A DNA stretch of 64,000 nt, taken from the NCBI RefSeq assembly GCF_028372415.1, contig NC_092875.1, positions 190,183,522 to 190,247,521 on the forward strand, given 5' to 3'. The notes under the pieces were generated by a model that was given only the letters and a program-made list of their open reading frames with translations, did not search any database and was not told where the DNA came from. Below, piece by piece: positions 44,882-57,700 of this stretch. Source of the DNA: Notamacropus eugenii. Lineage: Eukaryota > Chordata > Mammalia > Diprotodontia > Macropodidae. The position numbers and the translations under genes were made by a program. The stretch's first letter is position 1. Each line of letters opens with the position of its first letter.

Positions 44882-44922
44882 GGGGCGGTGACGTTTGGGA
44901 GAGGCGGGGTTTCCGCTTCCGG
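44882..44922 (+). promoter_or_regulatory. FAM8A1: FAM8A1 proximal promoter elements
   Basis: There are GC boxes (GGGGCGG at 44882-44888; GAGGCGGGG at 44901-44909), a CRE half-site TGACGT at 44889-44894, and an ETS-type site (CCGCTTCCGG at 44913-44922, CCGGAAGCGG on the other strand). No TATA box is seen. The cluster lies 85-125 bp before the ATG, so it probably marks the core promoter of a TATA-less CpG-island gene. Confidence 0.55.
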
Positions 44923-45005
44923 TTACGGATTGTTGACGACGGCGACTGCGGCGGCGCCGGGCTGGGGCAGTGACAGATCCAGCTGCGGCTGGGGCAGTGG
45001 CGACC

Positions 45006-45735
45006 ATGGCGGAGGGCCCGGAAAAAGCCCAGGGCCGCCTACCCCGGCAGCGCGGCAAGCGGGAGAACCGAGGCGGGGGCCGCGACTCCGAAGCCTCCAC
45101 CTCGAGCTCGTCGGCCGTCATCCCTCCCCGGGACGAGCAGCCGGGCCAGTCTCGGGCCCCGGCGAGGCCCGAGGCGAAGAACGTCGCCGCAGCCTCCGCC
45201 TCCGAGGCGGGCCCGGAGCGCGAGCCCGGGCCTACCGACAGCGAAGCGGACCCCGGCGGCGGCGAGGCGCCCGCGGAGAAGCCGACGGCGCGCGAGTACT
45301 CCCGGCAGGTGCACGAGTGGCTGTGGCAGTCGTACTGCGGCTACCTGACCTGGCAGAGCGGCCTCCTGGCTTTCCCCGCCTACGGCAGCCCCCCGCTGCA
45401 GCCGCCGCCGCCCCCGCCTCCGCCGTCCTGCGCCCCGGGAAGCGGCAGCCCCCCCAACGGCCCCGCGGCCGGGCCCCCGCTTGCCCCGCTCGGCTACTAC
45501 AACCCCTTCTACTGTCTGGCCACCCCCCCAGCGGCCGACCCCGCGACCACTGCGGCGGCCACTGCGGCGCCGACCGCGACCCCCGCCGCCCCCGCTGCGG
45601 CTGCCGCCGCCGCCGCCGCCCCCTCCCCGGGGCCCCGAGCCCCTAGCTGGCAGGGATCGGCCAGACTGGCTCCGGTGACCAGGGCTGGTGGCGTCACCGC
45701 GGCCCGGCAGCAGAACGAGAACGGGCGTCCCGCAG
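45006..45735 (+). CDS. FAM8A1: FAM8A1 exon 1 coding part
   Basis: Encodes residues 1-243 and the first base of codon 244, ending ...RPA-G. The donor is GCAG|GTAAAG. The poly-Ala stretch uses GCC, GCG and GCT mixed, so it is not a pure triplet repeat. Confidence 0.93.
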
Positions 45736-48700
45736 GTAAAGGGCGGCGGGGGGTGTGTCTGTCTGGGTCTGAGTCTAGGTCTGTGTGGCTAGGGGGTAGG
45801 GCTCGCTTGGAAGCAGTGGTGCCTGCCTTTTTTAATTCAAATATTTGCTTATGTATTCTTTTTTTTTCTTTTTTTAGCGCAGAAACACTTGCACCTTTCG
45901 GACCTCGATTTTTTCCTTAAGGTGGACATATAGGCTGCAATTTCCAAAGGGCACGACTAGGTTTCTGGTCTTCTTCACGCATGTGCACCACAGTTCTCTT
46001 TCTCCTTTGCTCCATTAAACTCCACATTAGGGAAGCTCCCTTTGCCACCTGACCTTTTCTGCAAACCCTCCTGAGAGGGAAATGTTTTGTATTATATTCC
46101 GGACCAGAGGTAATATGGTAAAGTAGATAAGAGTTTGGGGAGATAGAGTCAGAAGACCGAGGTTCATACCTGATTGCTCAAGGTGGTAGGGTGACCATGG
46201 GCATATATATCTGTGAGATTGTTAACTGGTGAGTGATTTAACTGTATACTGCGACCCAAAAGATTATGTGCTTGTTTCTTGTAATTATTAGGCTTATTTA
46301 ACTGTTTTTGTTTTTAGAGGAGAGGATTCCTTTTCCGTGGGAGGTGTGTCAGGAAATAAGTGTAGTGTGAAAAGGAATGGCATTAATAAACCATTTAAAA
46401 ACTAAAATGGCATATGAATGTAATGACAAGGTACTGCTCTGCAGAAATAAGAATATAAATAACAGTAGGACCTGCCATTTCATTAGTAAGCCCCCAGAAA
46501 AACTACCAGTGCAGGCTGGTACCTTCTCTACAACTTAAGTCTTTCAGAATTCTTAGAGTATGGGAAGCTAAATGAATTGTCCAGCCAGAGTGCTCCAGAG
46601 ATAGGACTTGAACCCAGAACTTCCTGGCTCTGAGGCTAACTGTCTATATGACACATGGCCTCTCTAATAAAAAAATCAAAAATATGAAGAATTTACAGAA
46701 ACATGGAAAAATACAGGTTGGCATGAAGCAGAGCAAAAAAACCCAACCCCACAACCAGGAGAATAGCGTACATGATAATTGCAATAAATGATATACACAA
46801 AAATGACACCGAAAGGTAGCGGAAGGCATATTTAATGCAGTGACAATCCTGGTCCTTGAGGACAGAAAAAAGAAGTCCGTCCCTCCTTTCTGTAGAGAAG
46901 TACAAGTCTTCAGTTAAGAATGTTGTATCACACTGTAAGAAGCAGTGATTTTGCTGGTCAGAGTTCTCAGAATTTTAGGACTTGGAAAGGAACCTCAGTG
47001 ACTCTCTAGAGTCTAGACCAGTCCATACACTATAGGAATCTTAACTGTAGCATACCCAACAAGCAACTGTCCACCTTGTGCTTGAAGAGAACCTTGAAGG
47101 AGGAGGAGCCTATCTCTGGAGGCAGCCTATTCTACTTTTGAACAATTGTAATCATTGGGATGTGCTTCCTGACATCCCTTCCCTCTTTCCCCACGTTGCT
47201 GCTTGTTCTGTCTTCTGGAGCCAAGCAGAGCAAATATAAACCTTCCTTACCAGGACAGTTTCTTGAGTTTTCTCTTCTTCAGGCTAAACATGCCCAGTTC
47301 CTTCAACACAGACTTACATGACCTGGGTCCTTCACCCTTGTAGTTGCCCTCCTCTAAACATTTTCTAACTTCTTTTTTTAAACTGTGACACTTAGAGCTG
47401 AACACAGTACTTCAAATGATGTCTAACAAGGGCAGAATATAGTGGGACTGCCACCTCATTCCTAAAAGCTATGTTGTTCTTAGTGCAGCTCAATATCAAT
47501 AGCTTTGTTGGCTACCACATTATCATACTGATTCATATCAAGCTTGATGCCCACTAAAAACCCCAGATCTTTTTCAAAACAGGAGTCTAACTGACTCTTG
47601 TACTTGGGGAAATGATTTTTTTTTTTGTTTTGGTGCCCAAGTAAGAGACTTTATATTTTATCCCGATTGAATTTCATCTTTGACTCATCTGTAGTCTTGT
47701 CAAGATCTTTTGATATTCTAATTCTGTCATCTTATCATGTTTACTATCATGTTCAACTCTGTGTGTTACCTATATATCTGATGAGCATGTCATCTGTGCT
47801 CTTATATTGGTTATAAAAATGTGAAATAGTATATAGCCAAGCAAAGATCCCTGGGGTACTCAGCCTCCATGATTCTTTCTTGCATCCTCAGACTTCCCAC
47901 CACTACACCTCCCCACTCTGAACTGAGCATCTTGCCTCATGTTTGATTGAAGAAAGTGAAGCCATTCAGTGAGAGCTCCCTTTTTTTCTCTCCTCTTCCT
48001 CATCTCCCATCACCCAAATTCTTTCTGTCATTCTCTCATCCTTCACTTCTCTCACATAATGAGGTGATCCTGCTCCTTTTAAAGCAAACCCCTCTACATA
48101 CATAAGTGATCCATCCCATTTTTTTTTACTCTAGCAGAATTATCCCCACTCTCTCTTATCTTCAATTTCTTCTTGTCTGTTGGCTGATTCTCTACTGCCT
48201 ACAAACATGCTCACATCTACCCCATTCTTAAAAAACTTTAAGGTGTTCCATCCAGCCTCACTTGCTGTCTTTCCATATCTTTCCTCCTCTTTGCAGCTAA
48301 ACTCTTTGAGAAGGCCATCTACAGAAGGTGCCTGCATTTTCCTTTCCTCTCACTCTTTTTAAATCTCTATAGTCTGCCTTCCAATACCTTCATTCAACTG
48401 AAACTATTGTCTCCAAAATTACTAATGGTTTCTCCATTGTAAATCTAAAGACTTTTTCCTCTATCTTCATCCTTCTTGACCACTCTACTGTCTTTGACAT
48501 TCACCCTCTTCTCCTTGATATTCTCTGTTTTTCTGTGTTTTGGGGACATTACCCTTTCCTGGTTCTCTTACCTGTCTGACTGCTCATTCTTGTTGTCCTT
48601 TGCTGGATTTTCAACCAGTTAGTGTCCACTAACCGTGGGTGTTCCACAGGGCTTTCTGTCCTGGGCCCTCTTCTATTCTCCCTCTCTACTATTCACTTGG

Positions 48701-51700
48701 TGATCTCATAATCTCTAATCAGATCTCATTTTTGGATTCATTGATCATCTATATGCTGATGATCCTCAAATCTATTCATAACTATTCTGCTGGCATCCAG
48801 ACTCCCATTTCTTACTGCCTGTTAGACATCTCAAATTGGATGTCCTCAGGATATCTTAAATTCACCATGTCCAAGACTGAACTCATTATCTTTCCCTTTA
48901 AACTCTCCCCTCTGAAACTTCTTTATTACTGGCCAGGGTAACACCATTCTTCCATTCCCCCCAGGCTCACAACCTATCGTCTTTGACTCTTCACTCTTTC
49001 ACTTCTCCTTACCTTATGCAATCTATTTGCAAGATCTGTCATGTTACCTTCCACAGTCTGTCACATATTTGTCTTCTCTCCTCTGACACTGCTACCAGCC
49101 TAGTGCAGTCCCTCATCACTGGATGTCTGGACTATTATAGTAGCCTGCTGATTGGTCAGCCTGCCCCAGATCTCTCCCTACTCCAGTCTGTATTCCACTC
49201 AGCTGACAGTGATCTTTCTAAAACACATGTTTGACCATGTCCCTTTACTTCCAGGATCAAATATAAAATACTGTTTGGCATTCTGAGCTTTTTATAACCT
49301 AATCTTCACCCCACCTTTTTAGTGTTCTTATACCTTTCACCTCATTACTTATTCTGCTCTTCAGTGACCCTGGCCTCCTTGTTATTCCCTTGAACAATAT
49401 AATCTGCCACCTGACACCAGACATTTTCACTCCATGCATGAAATATTCTCCTTCATTTCTACTTTCTGGCTTTCCTGCCTTCCTTGAAATCCCAGCTAAA
49501 ATCTTACCTTCTACAAAGAGTCTTTCCCAATCCCCATTAATTGTAATATTAATTACTCTTTATTATTTTCAGTTTATCTGGTATATGGCTTGTTTATACA
49601 TAATTGGTTGCATATTGTTTACCCATTAGACTTGTGAGCTCCTTGAGAGCAGGAACTATTTTTTTGCCTTTCTTGACTCTCCTTTGCTTAACATATTGCC
49701 TAGCACATAATAAACAATAAATAAATGTTTATTGACCAAAAGACTTCAGTGGAGATATATGGACAACAAACCAGTTAAGAATCTCTGATTTTGTTGTCTA
49801 ATCTTTATCTTTCCATCTTCTCCATACAAACAATGTGAGATCATTATCAAAAGCTTTGCCAAAATCTAAGCAAACTATATCCACAGCATTTCCCTCATCT
49901 ACTAGTTGAGTAAGCCTATCAAAAAAAGGAAATAAAGCCATTCTGGTACTTTGTAATCATCAGTTCTACCTTTGTAGGCATTCAGCAACCATATTTTTAA
50001 TGATCTTGTCTTGAATTTTTCCAGGAATCAAGGTTAAGCTCATTGGCCTATAGTTGATAGGTTCTGTTTTCATCCCTTTTTTGAAAATTAAGACAGAATT
50101 TGCTGTTCTTCAATCTTGTAGTACCTCTCCCATTTTCCTTGATTTTTTAAATGTCCAGACAGTGACTTGGCAGTCATATTTGCCAGTTTTATCAGAGTAT
50201 AGTTCATCTGGGCCAGGTGACTTGAATTCATCAGGGACAACTAGGGGCTGTTTCCTTTATCAGCTACATGTCTCACATTTTTGTTGTATTGTTTCCAGTT
50301 CAACATCAGTGCTTACCTGTTCTTTGTTAAAATGGAGGGTATATTGGGAAATTACGGTGTAAAGAAACAACAGCAAAACCTTTTTTAAAAAATGATATAT
50401 TGAAAGTAGAAAAAATGAGTTAGTCATAAGCTTCTCAGTTGAAGGCAAGAGGCCCTGTTTTATATTTCTATCGGTTTGTCCTGATAGAAAGTTGAATAGT
50501 TTTTTTGTTTTGTTTGGGGAGGGGGACCATGGTACCTACAATAGGGAAGAAAAAGGAATTAGATCTGTGATCTCATTGATATATACCAATGCACACATCT
50601 GCTCTGTATCTTATAGTTCTAAAGAGTTGCTGGAGCACTGAGTTGATGGTTACACCGCTGAAATAGTTATACAATCAGTGGGTGTCAGAGGTAGGACTTG
50701 AACCCAGGTCTTCTTGACTTTTTTTTTTTGATGACAAACTGCTACTTATATGTGGAAGAACAATCAGTTGTGCTCTGGTTTTTATCTTGGTCAATATTCA
50801 GCAAAATAACAAGTTAATCTTGTATACAAAAAATTTACAACCTGGTTGTCAATAAGATTAGCAAATCTAAATAACTGATATAAATCTTGTGAGGTAAATG
50901 TTGGACACAGGAATTTGAGATCCTGAATATTTATATATATGCTTCTCTTTGGTTTTACTATAAGGTACATAGTTTTGTGGAATCATGGTTTTAAGTCTGG
51001 ACTGTTCCTTTGAGGTTATCTAATCAATCCACTCCTGAAGCTTGAATTCCCTCTTACAACATCCCCAATAATTTGTAATCGTCTAACTTATATTTTAAAA
51101 CCTCCATGATGAGTTATTATGAGTAATTCACCTAAGTCCTGAGGTAGACTATTTAACAATTCTCATTGTTAAAAAAAGTTTTTCTTATATTGGGTTGAAA
51201 ATTGTCTCTTCATTCTTTGTTTTGTAATTTAATTAATTGAACTGACACTAATCCTGTAGATGTGTTCTGATCAGGTCAGATCAGATCAGATCAGGTTATT
51301 TTCTCCCTCCTCCTTTATTTGTATTCATGTGGACTAAGATTGACATCAGCTTTTTTGGCTGACACATCTCACTATTGATTCATATTGAACTTATTGTCCA
51401 CCAAACCTGCAAGTCTTTTTCTGTTGTCTAGCAGTATCTCTCCCACCCTTTATTTGTGCAGTTGATTTTTCGTCTCTGTGTGTCATAAGATTATGATTTC
51501 TGTCAAGCATAAACTCACTTGAATTCTGCCCCTCATTCAGTTTGTTGTTTTTGTTGAAATAAAATATTGTGATTACACTGTTAGGAGATATAAGACAATA
51601 ATTACATGGATTTAAGTATTTTATATGGAGTTTAAATTCATAAGATTATATAAACATGGTACAATAGTGCATAACAAGTACTAAGTGTTAATATTTGGTG

Positions 51701-54700
51701 TTAATCTTATTAATATTATAAGTTACTAATAGTAATTTTCAAGTAATCATTTTTCTTCTTCATTACTTTTGTTATTCCTAACCTAGTTAATATGCTAAGT
51801 CATGCTAAAGTAAATTAGACATTTACTCTCATAATCAATTTTTCTAACTTGTTTTTTTTTTCTTTTTTTAGGTAGAGAATATGCAATTCCATCCTTGGCA
51901 CACAGGTTTATGGCGGAGATGGTGGATTTCTTTATTCTGTTTTTTATAAAGGCAACTATGGTCTTAACTATTATGCATGTCAGTGGAATAAAGTAAGTTA
52001 AATAGTAAAAAGGCTTAACTTCATTTTTCAAGAAATTTTGTTCAGCTGAAAGTGTGTGAATATATATAAACAAATCTCTCAGGAGACAGGATTGTCAGTG
52101 GTGTACTCTGTGTTTGTTTTTGGTGCACTCTTTCAAGTTCATGTCTTTCTTAGTTTTAAGTAATATCTATAGAAAAGAACAAAAGTTAGCAGTAACAGTA
52201 GGAGTGTGGCCTGTGTTTAGAATAGGTAGAGGGAACAGGGAACCTCAAGCTCAGGGATCTATTTCTGTTTCTGAAATTGTTTTTACTCTTTAGGAAACAA
52301 TCTAGCTCTTGCAGCTCTAGAAGCTACTATGGGCCATTCACAGTGGGGCTTCTGAAGGGTAAAGGGTAAAGAATGTTTAAGCCAGAACAGTGATTTAATC
52401 AGCTGCTCCTCAGAGGCCCTTCCTTTTAGGAGGAAAAATAAGATTATAAAAATGATATTTTAGTTAAGTACTCAATAATTCATTGCCTTTTTTCTATTTT
52501 TTTATGAGCTGAATTCAAGTTCTGTCACCATCTTAGTCATCCATATGGCTAACCATACTTTATTAAATGCAACCATACTTTATTAAATGGACCATGTATT
52601 TGGATACCTCAAAAGTCAGAAAGTACAGCAAGAGTCCAATTGATGTTAAAAGAAGCAAATAGGGGCTAGCTGTTTTCTAAGGCTGTTATAAATATACCTA
52701 AATCACCTGTTTTTAATGGTACAACAAATTATATAAATTTATTGTATTATTTTAATTGCTTAATATATTCTATCCCTTTCCCTTCATCCTTTTAATAAAA
52801 AAGAGCAGCTCATCAAAACTAATTAACACATCAGCTGAGTCTTGACAGTTTGTGAAATGTTCTGTAGTTGTCTTCCACCTCTCCATTGAAAGGAGGTACA
52901 TTTTTTCATCTCTTCGTAAGGTGCAAGTTTAGTCATCATGATTATATTTAATTTTTATCAGTTAGCTGAACTAATTAAAGTACTTTTTTCTTCCCATGTA
53001 CATTGTTGTAGTCATTGTATGTATTGTACTCCTGGTTCTGCTTACTTCCTTCTGCATCTGTTCATATAAGTTTTCCTGTGCTTCTTTGAATTCTTCATAT
53101 TTATCATTTCTTAGTAAAGTAATATTTCCTTACATTCATTTCCAGTTTATTTAGCCATTCCTCAATTAATGGGAACATTTGTTTCTAGTTCTTTGCTATC
53201 ACAAAGTATTGCTCTATTTTGGTATATATGAGACCTTTCTATCTTTCACCTCTTTGAGGTATAATACAAACTTATTTTAATTCAGTTTCTAAAGTTCCTT
53301 TTAGAGTTATCATGCCCTTTTAAAAAAAAAAAGTTTCTTTTTTGAATAGAATTTTGGTGATGTGAACTGACAGTATATATTTACCATAGCTATATATAAT
53401 TTAATTTATTTACTGTAATGTAATATATTTAAGAATTGTGTATATACCTGGGTAACAATCATTCCTTTTAGTAAAATGTAGCTGTATTTTAAAATAAGTA
53501 GTTACTTTTTCTGTTGCTGTTTTTGAAAGAACATTGTGTCAAAGGAAAAACAAAATTAGAAGCTTACAGACCAAACAGTCTTTGAAATATTTGTACTCTC
53601 CAGAAAGAGGGGTTCAATCTACAGTGACTTGTGTGTACATTTCTGTGGGCTAAGAGGAGAGGTACTCTAAGAGATTCTTGGTAGCATTTGACTTTTTAGT
53701 TCTCAGAATATAAATTTATACCAGTGATTAACATGTGTTATGTATTCATGTTTTGGCACAGCAGAACTTTTCCTGTCCATAATAATTTAAACTCAAATGT
53801 CCAACTTGATAATTTTTTTTTAACAATAATTAGTAGGAGAAAAGTATCCTGAATTTGACTACCCAGTGCTCATGTCATACATAGTGACAAGATAATAGCA
53901 GCAGTGGGAAAGGAGAAACTCGCTGTCTAGCCATCTTTTTTTCTTTTTCTCTGAAGTAGATATGTTTTTTAAAAAACAATCCATAACTTAATAAACACTT
54001 CTATGAAAACTTATTTTCAATTTGACTGTATTTAAAATATTTCCTACTTGACCTTTATCATCCTTCAAAATTCTGAGCTTCTATGAAAACGTACTTAATA
54101 TTTGAAGGATCTGAGATAGAATGAAACATAGGGTCACTTAATTCTTCTGTGCTACCTGATCTCTCTCTCTTTCCTCTTACCATAAAGTTTATTTGAACAT
54201 AGCTTCTGGCAAGGTGAGGAATCTCACAAAGCCATTGCTCTTGAATCCACTGAGTCTATCAGACCGCCTCCTGAATCACATTGATACTATTAGAAGGCTA
54301 CTGTGATCTTCCAAATGGGAAACATGGCATTTTGCCAGAGATCTACAATCAGTCCATAAGGGGGTGTGTAAATAACTAATTGCTGAGTGGGAAGACTGCT
54401 TATGTTGAGGAATATGCTGCAGCCAGCTTACAGTTATTCAATTTCAGCATGAGCATTTTTATCTTGGAACTCCACAACATTTCACTTCAGGACTTGATTT
54501 GTTTTATTGATTATCTAAACTTAAGAAAACAATGAAGAAAATAGGAATAATGCAAATTCTACTTAAAATTGTGCCATATGTCCATTTTTCTTTTCAGAGA
54601 GCTGATTCTTAAACATTTACCAGCATATTGGTGCTCTCATCCCACCCTTGCTGTAAGGTAGTCAAGAGAGCTTGTCTCTAACACAGCCACACTTACATTT

Positions 54701-57700
54701 ATACCCCAAACACTTCCCCCACCTTTCCACTCTCTCTATTGCACAAACTTCCCATCTCCTTCCCATCCTTCTGAGTCAGGTATTGGCCCCTAAACTTAAC
54801 TACTGTCCACTGCAACCGTGCAGCAGTAATTGAGAAAATTCTACTTCATCTCCTACTACCTAGATTGCCTCATGGTTGGGAAATAGAACCTCTTGAGTAA
54901 ATTGTGATCCTGATCACCGATAACATTAAATCTATTCCCTGTAACCCCACTCATCTTCTCTATTATTGTTGAGGTCACAACCATCCTTCCATTCACCCAG
55001 GTTTTCACAGCTGTCATCTTTGACTTTTTACTTTCCTTCATTCTGAATTCATATGTCCATTCAGTTGCTGAATATTGTTTGTGCTGCTTCTATGTCTCAC
55101 AGCTCTCATTTCTCCACTTATATACATCACTCTTGTTCAGGCTCTCATCAGTTCTTACCTGGACTATTTCAACATCCTCCTAATTGGTCTCCCTATTTCA
55201 AATTTTTTGCTTCTCTATTCCATTCCGCACATAGCTGCTAAGGCAATTTTCCTAAAGCATAGGTCTAAATATATGTGCCATTTCCCTACCTAGTAAATTC
55301 CATTGGCCTCCTAGTGATTCTAGGATCAAATGTTGTTTCATATTTATTGAATCCTTTTAAAAATTAAGTTTTGTTTAATACTCCTCCCTTGCACATGTAT
55401 TATGCTTCAGCATAACTACTATCTCACTCTTCTTCCTTGTAGTCTCTGTCATCTTTATCTCTTATGTAACATAATGAAGTATTCCAAAGTATTCCACTGA
55501 AAATCTTTATTTCATTTTCTGTCCTTATCCAAATACTTAAGTTTTGGCTAGATTTTCTTGAGACTAGCACAAACTAAATTATGTGAGTAGGTGAACTGTA
55601 GGTAGAGATTCAGATGAGACAGAAAGATAAGGGATGCCAGTGGTTAGGATGACATATGTAGACTACAAGTGCAGTTGCCAATCTATGAGTAACCTAATGA
55701 AAATTTCTTTGGGAAAAAAAAAGATAACTGAAGAAATTCTTGAGTAATATGAAATCTGGCATATGAAAATGAATTGGAAATACTTGCTCCAGAGAGTTAT
55801 TCATTTTTAGAGTTTCCTTTAAATAATGGTGTGCTTTAATGGAAAATGGTAATGTCATTTATTCAGCTGGTTTTTGTAATTCATTCTTTATAACCTAAGT
55901 GCTGCCTCTTATTCTCTATAGGGATATATCTAAGTTTGCTATGCATTACATAATAGAAGAAATAGATGAAGATACATCAATGGAAGACCTGCAGAAAATG
56001 ATGATTGTGGCTCTTATATATCGGTTATTAGTTTGTGTCTATGAGGTAAGATTCTGGTATTTCAAGAAATTTTTTAGAACATTATTTAATGTTTTGGTGA
56101 TAGAAATTAATACAAGGCAAAATTGGACATTTCAGCCTTTGACAGTCACAGAGTATTAGACTAGGTAGAGCTAGCTTTGAGATAATATAGCTCAATACCC
56201 TCATTTTATAAGAAACAGAGAACTAGAGAAATAAACTGATTTTTCCCAAATTCACAGTAGTAAGAGTTAATTAAGGACTAGACCCCACATTTTTCCTAAG
56301 TCAGTGCATTTTCCACTACACCTTGTGCCCAGAATCTCAGGCAGCTTGTAGCTTATAAGAACTTTAGAGACACATAAATACTTAGTATTATATGCAGTCT
56401 CTTTATAGACAGAAATTTTATCCTTTTTTTTAATCCTTCCGTTCATTCTTGGTCAAAATTTGATCAAGAGTAAATTAGGATTTGCTGATTGAAAGCAAAT
56501 AAGGTATAGTAGAAAGAATTCTACCGGACTTGGAGTAGAACAACTGGGTTTGAATCACAGCTTCTATAATTACTAGTCATTTGGCTGTGTACGAGTTACT
56601 GTACTGATAAGCATCAGATTTTTTTCATCTATAAAATAGTGATAATGATGATTACCTACTTCACAGAGTTTATTTTATAGCACTATGTAAATGTAGGAAA
56701 TTTTGTGGTAATTACTGAGTCCCTACCTGTGTCCAGTTATCTGTGTTAGTAGTTATATGGAGGATGTATAAATATAAGATATATTGCCCTGCACTCAGGG
56801 AGCTTAGTTTGAAACCAGTTTAGGAACAGAACTAGACAGAATGTATCAGGTCACTAAGAGAAGTTGCAAAATAGCCGTCTCTGGAATGGACAATTAAAGT
56901 GACATTTAAGCATATTAGATCTAGTCCTTGCTTAAATGTGTAATGATGGATTTCGCACAATAAACTTTAGCTATAATGTTACATTCCTTCCACTTTAAAG
57001 TTTTTGGCTAGTATTGAGCAAACAGTAGAATAATTGGGGGAAACTTTATTAATCAACAAAATTGAGAAGGGAAAATGTTTTTCTTATTTTTACCTCTTAA
57101 ATAATACTTTATTTTCCCCCCAATTACATATTTTTTTTTATCTCTCCAGATAATTTGTATATGGGGAGCAGGTGGAGCTACTCCAGGAAAATTTTTGCTA
57201 GGACTTCGTGTTGTGACATGTGATACATCAGTACTCATTGCACCAAGCCGTGTTTTAGTGATTCCTTCCTCAAATGTTAATATAACAACGTAAGTTCTAA
57301 GGTTTTTATTTTTAAGCTTACTTTATGCTGGTAAAACTAATTGTGAACTTTTAAGAATAATTATTCAAAGCAAAAATAACTAACCTGAAAAACAGATTAA
57401 GGAGGTAAATTTTAAGTATCTTTGGACTACCTGAAAGCCATGACAAAAAAAAACCAGCCTAGATCTCTTAAGAAATCATAAAAGAAAACTTCCTATGTCC
57501 GTTAGAATCAAAGAACAAAATAGAAATAGAAAGCAACCACTAGTCACCTCTTCAAAGTAAGGTAACTCCCCATTAAAACTCCCAGGAACATTATAACCAA
57601 AATCTAGAGCTTCCAGGTCAAAGAAGAAATACCCAGGCAGCCAGAAAGAAAAAATTCAAGTGCCAGGGAGCCACAGTTAGTCTCACACGTGATTTAACCA

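Larger units (their letters stand above)
44280..45800. other. FAM8A1: CpG island of FAM8A1
   Basis: GC content and CpG density rise sharply compared with the surrounding AT-rich DNA. The island covers the upstream region, exon 1 and the start of intron 1, as expected for a broadly expressed gene. Confidence 0.9.

Noticed and set aside
44268-45314. Antisense frames of 90-198 codons across the FAM8A1 CpG island, suggesting a divergent gene
   Set aside because: They are shadows of GC-rich sequence with low stop density. Their translations are Pro/Arg/Ala biased, with no family and no splice support.
44531-45646. 371-codon plus-strand frame overlapping FAM8A1 exon 1
   Set aside because: It lies in another frame from the conserved FAM8A1 protein and is Arg/Pro/Gly-rich. 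It is a GC artefact.
48639-49629. Plus-strand frames of 79-100 codons in FAM8A1 intron 1 as possible alternative exons
   Set aside because: They are L2 ORF2 and 3'UTR remnants.
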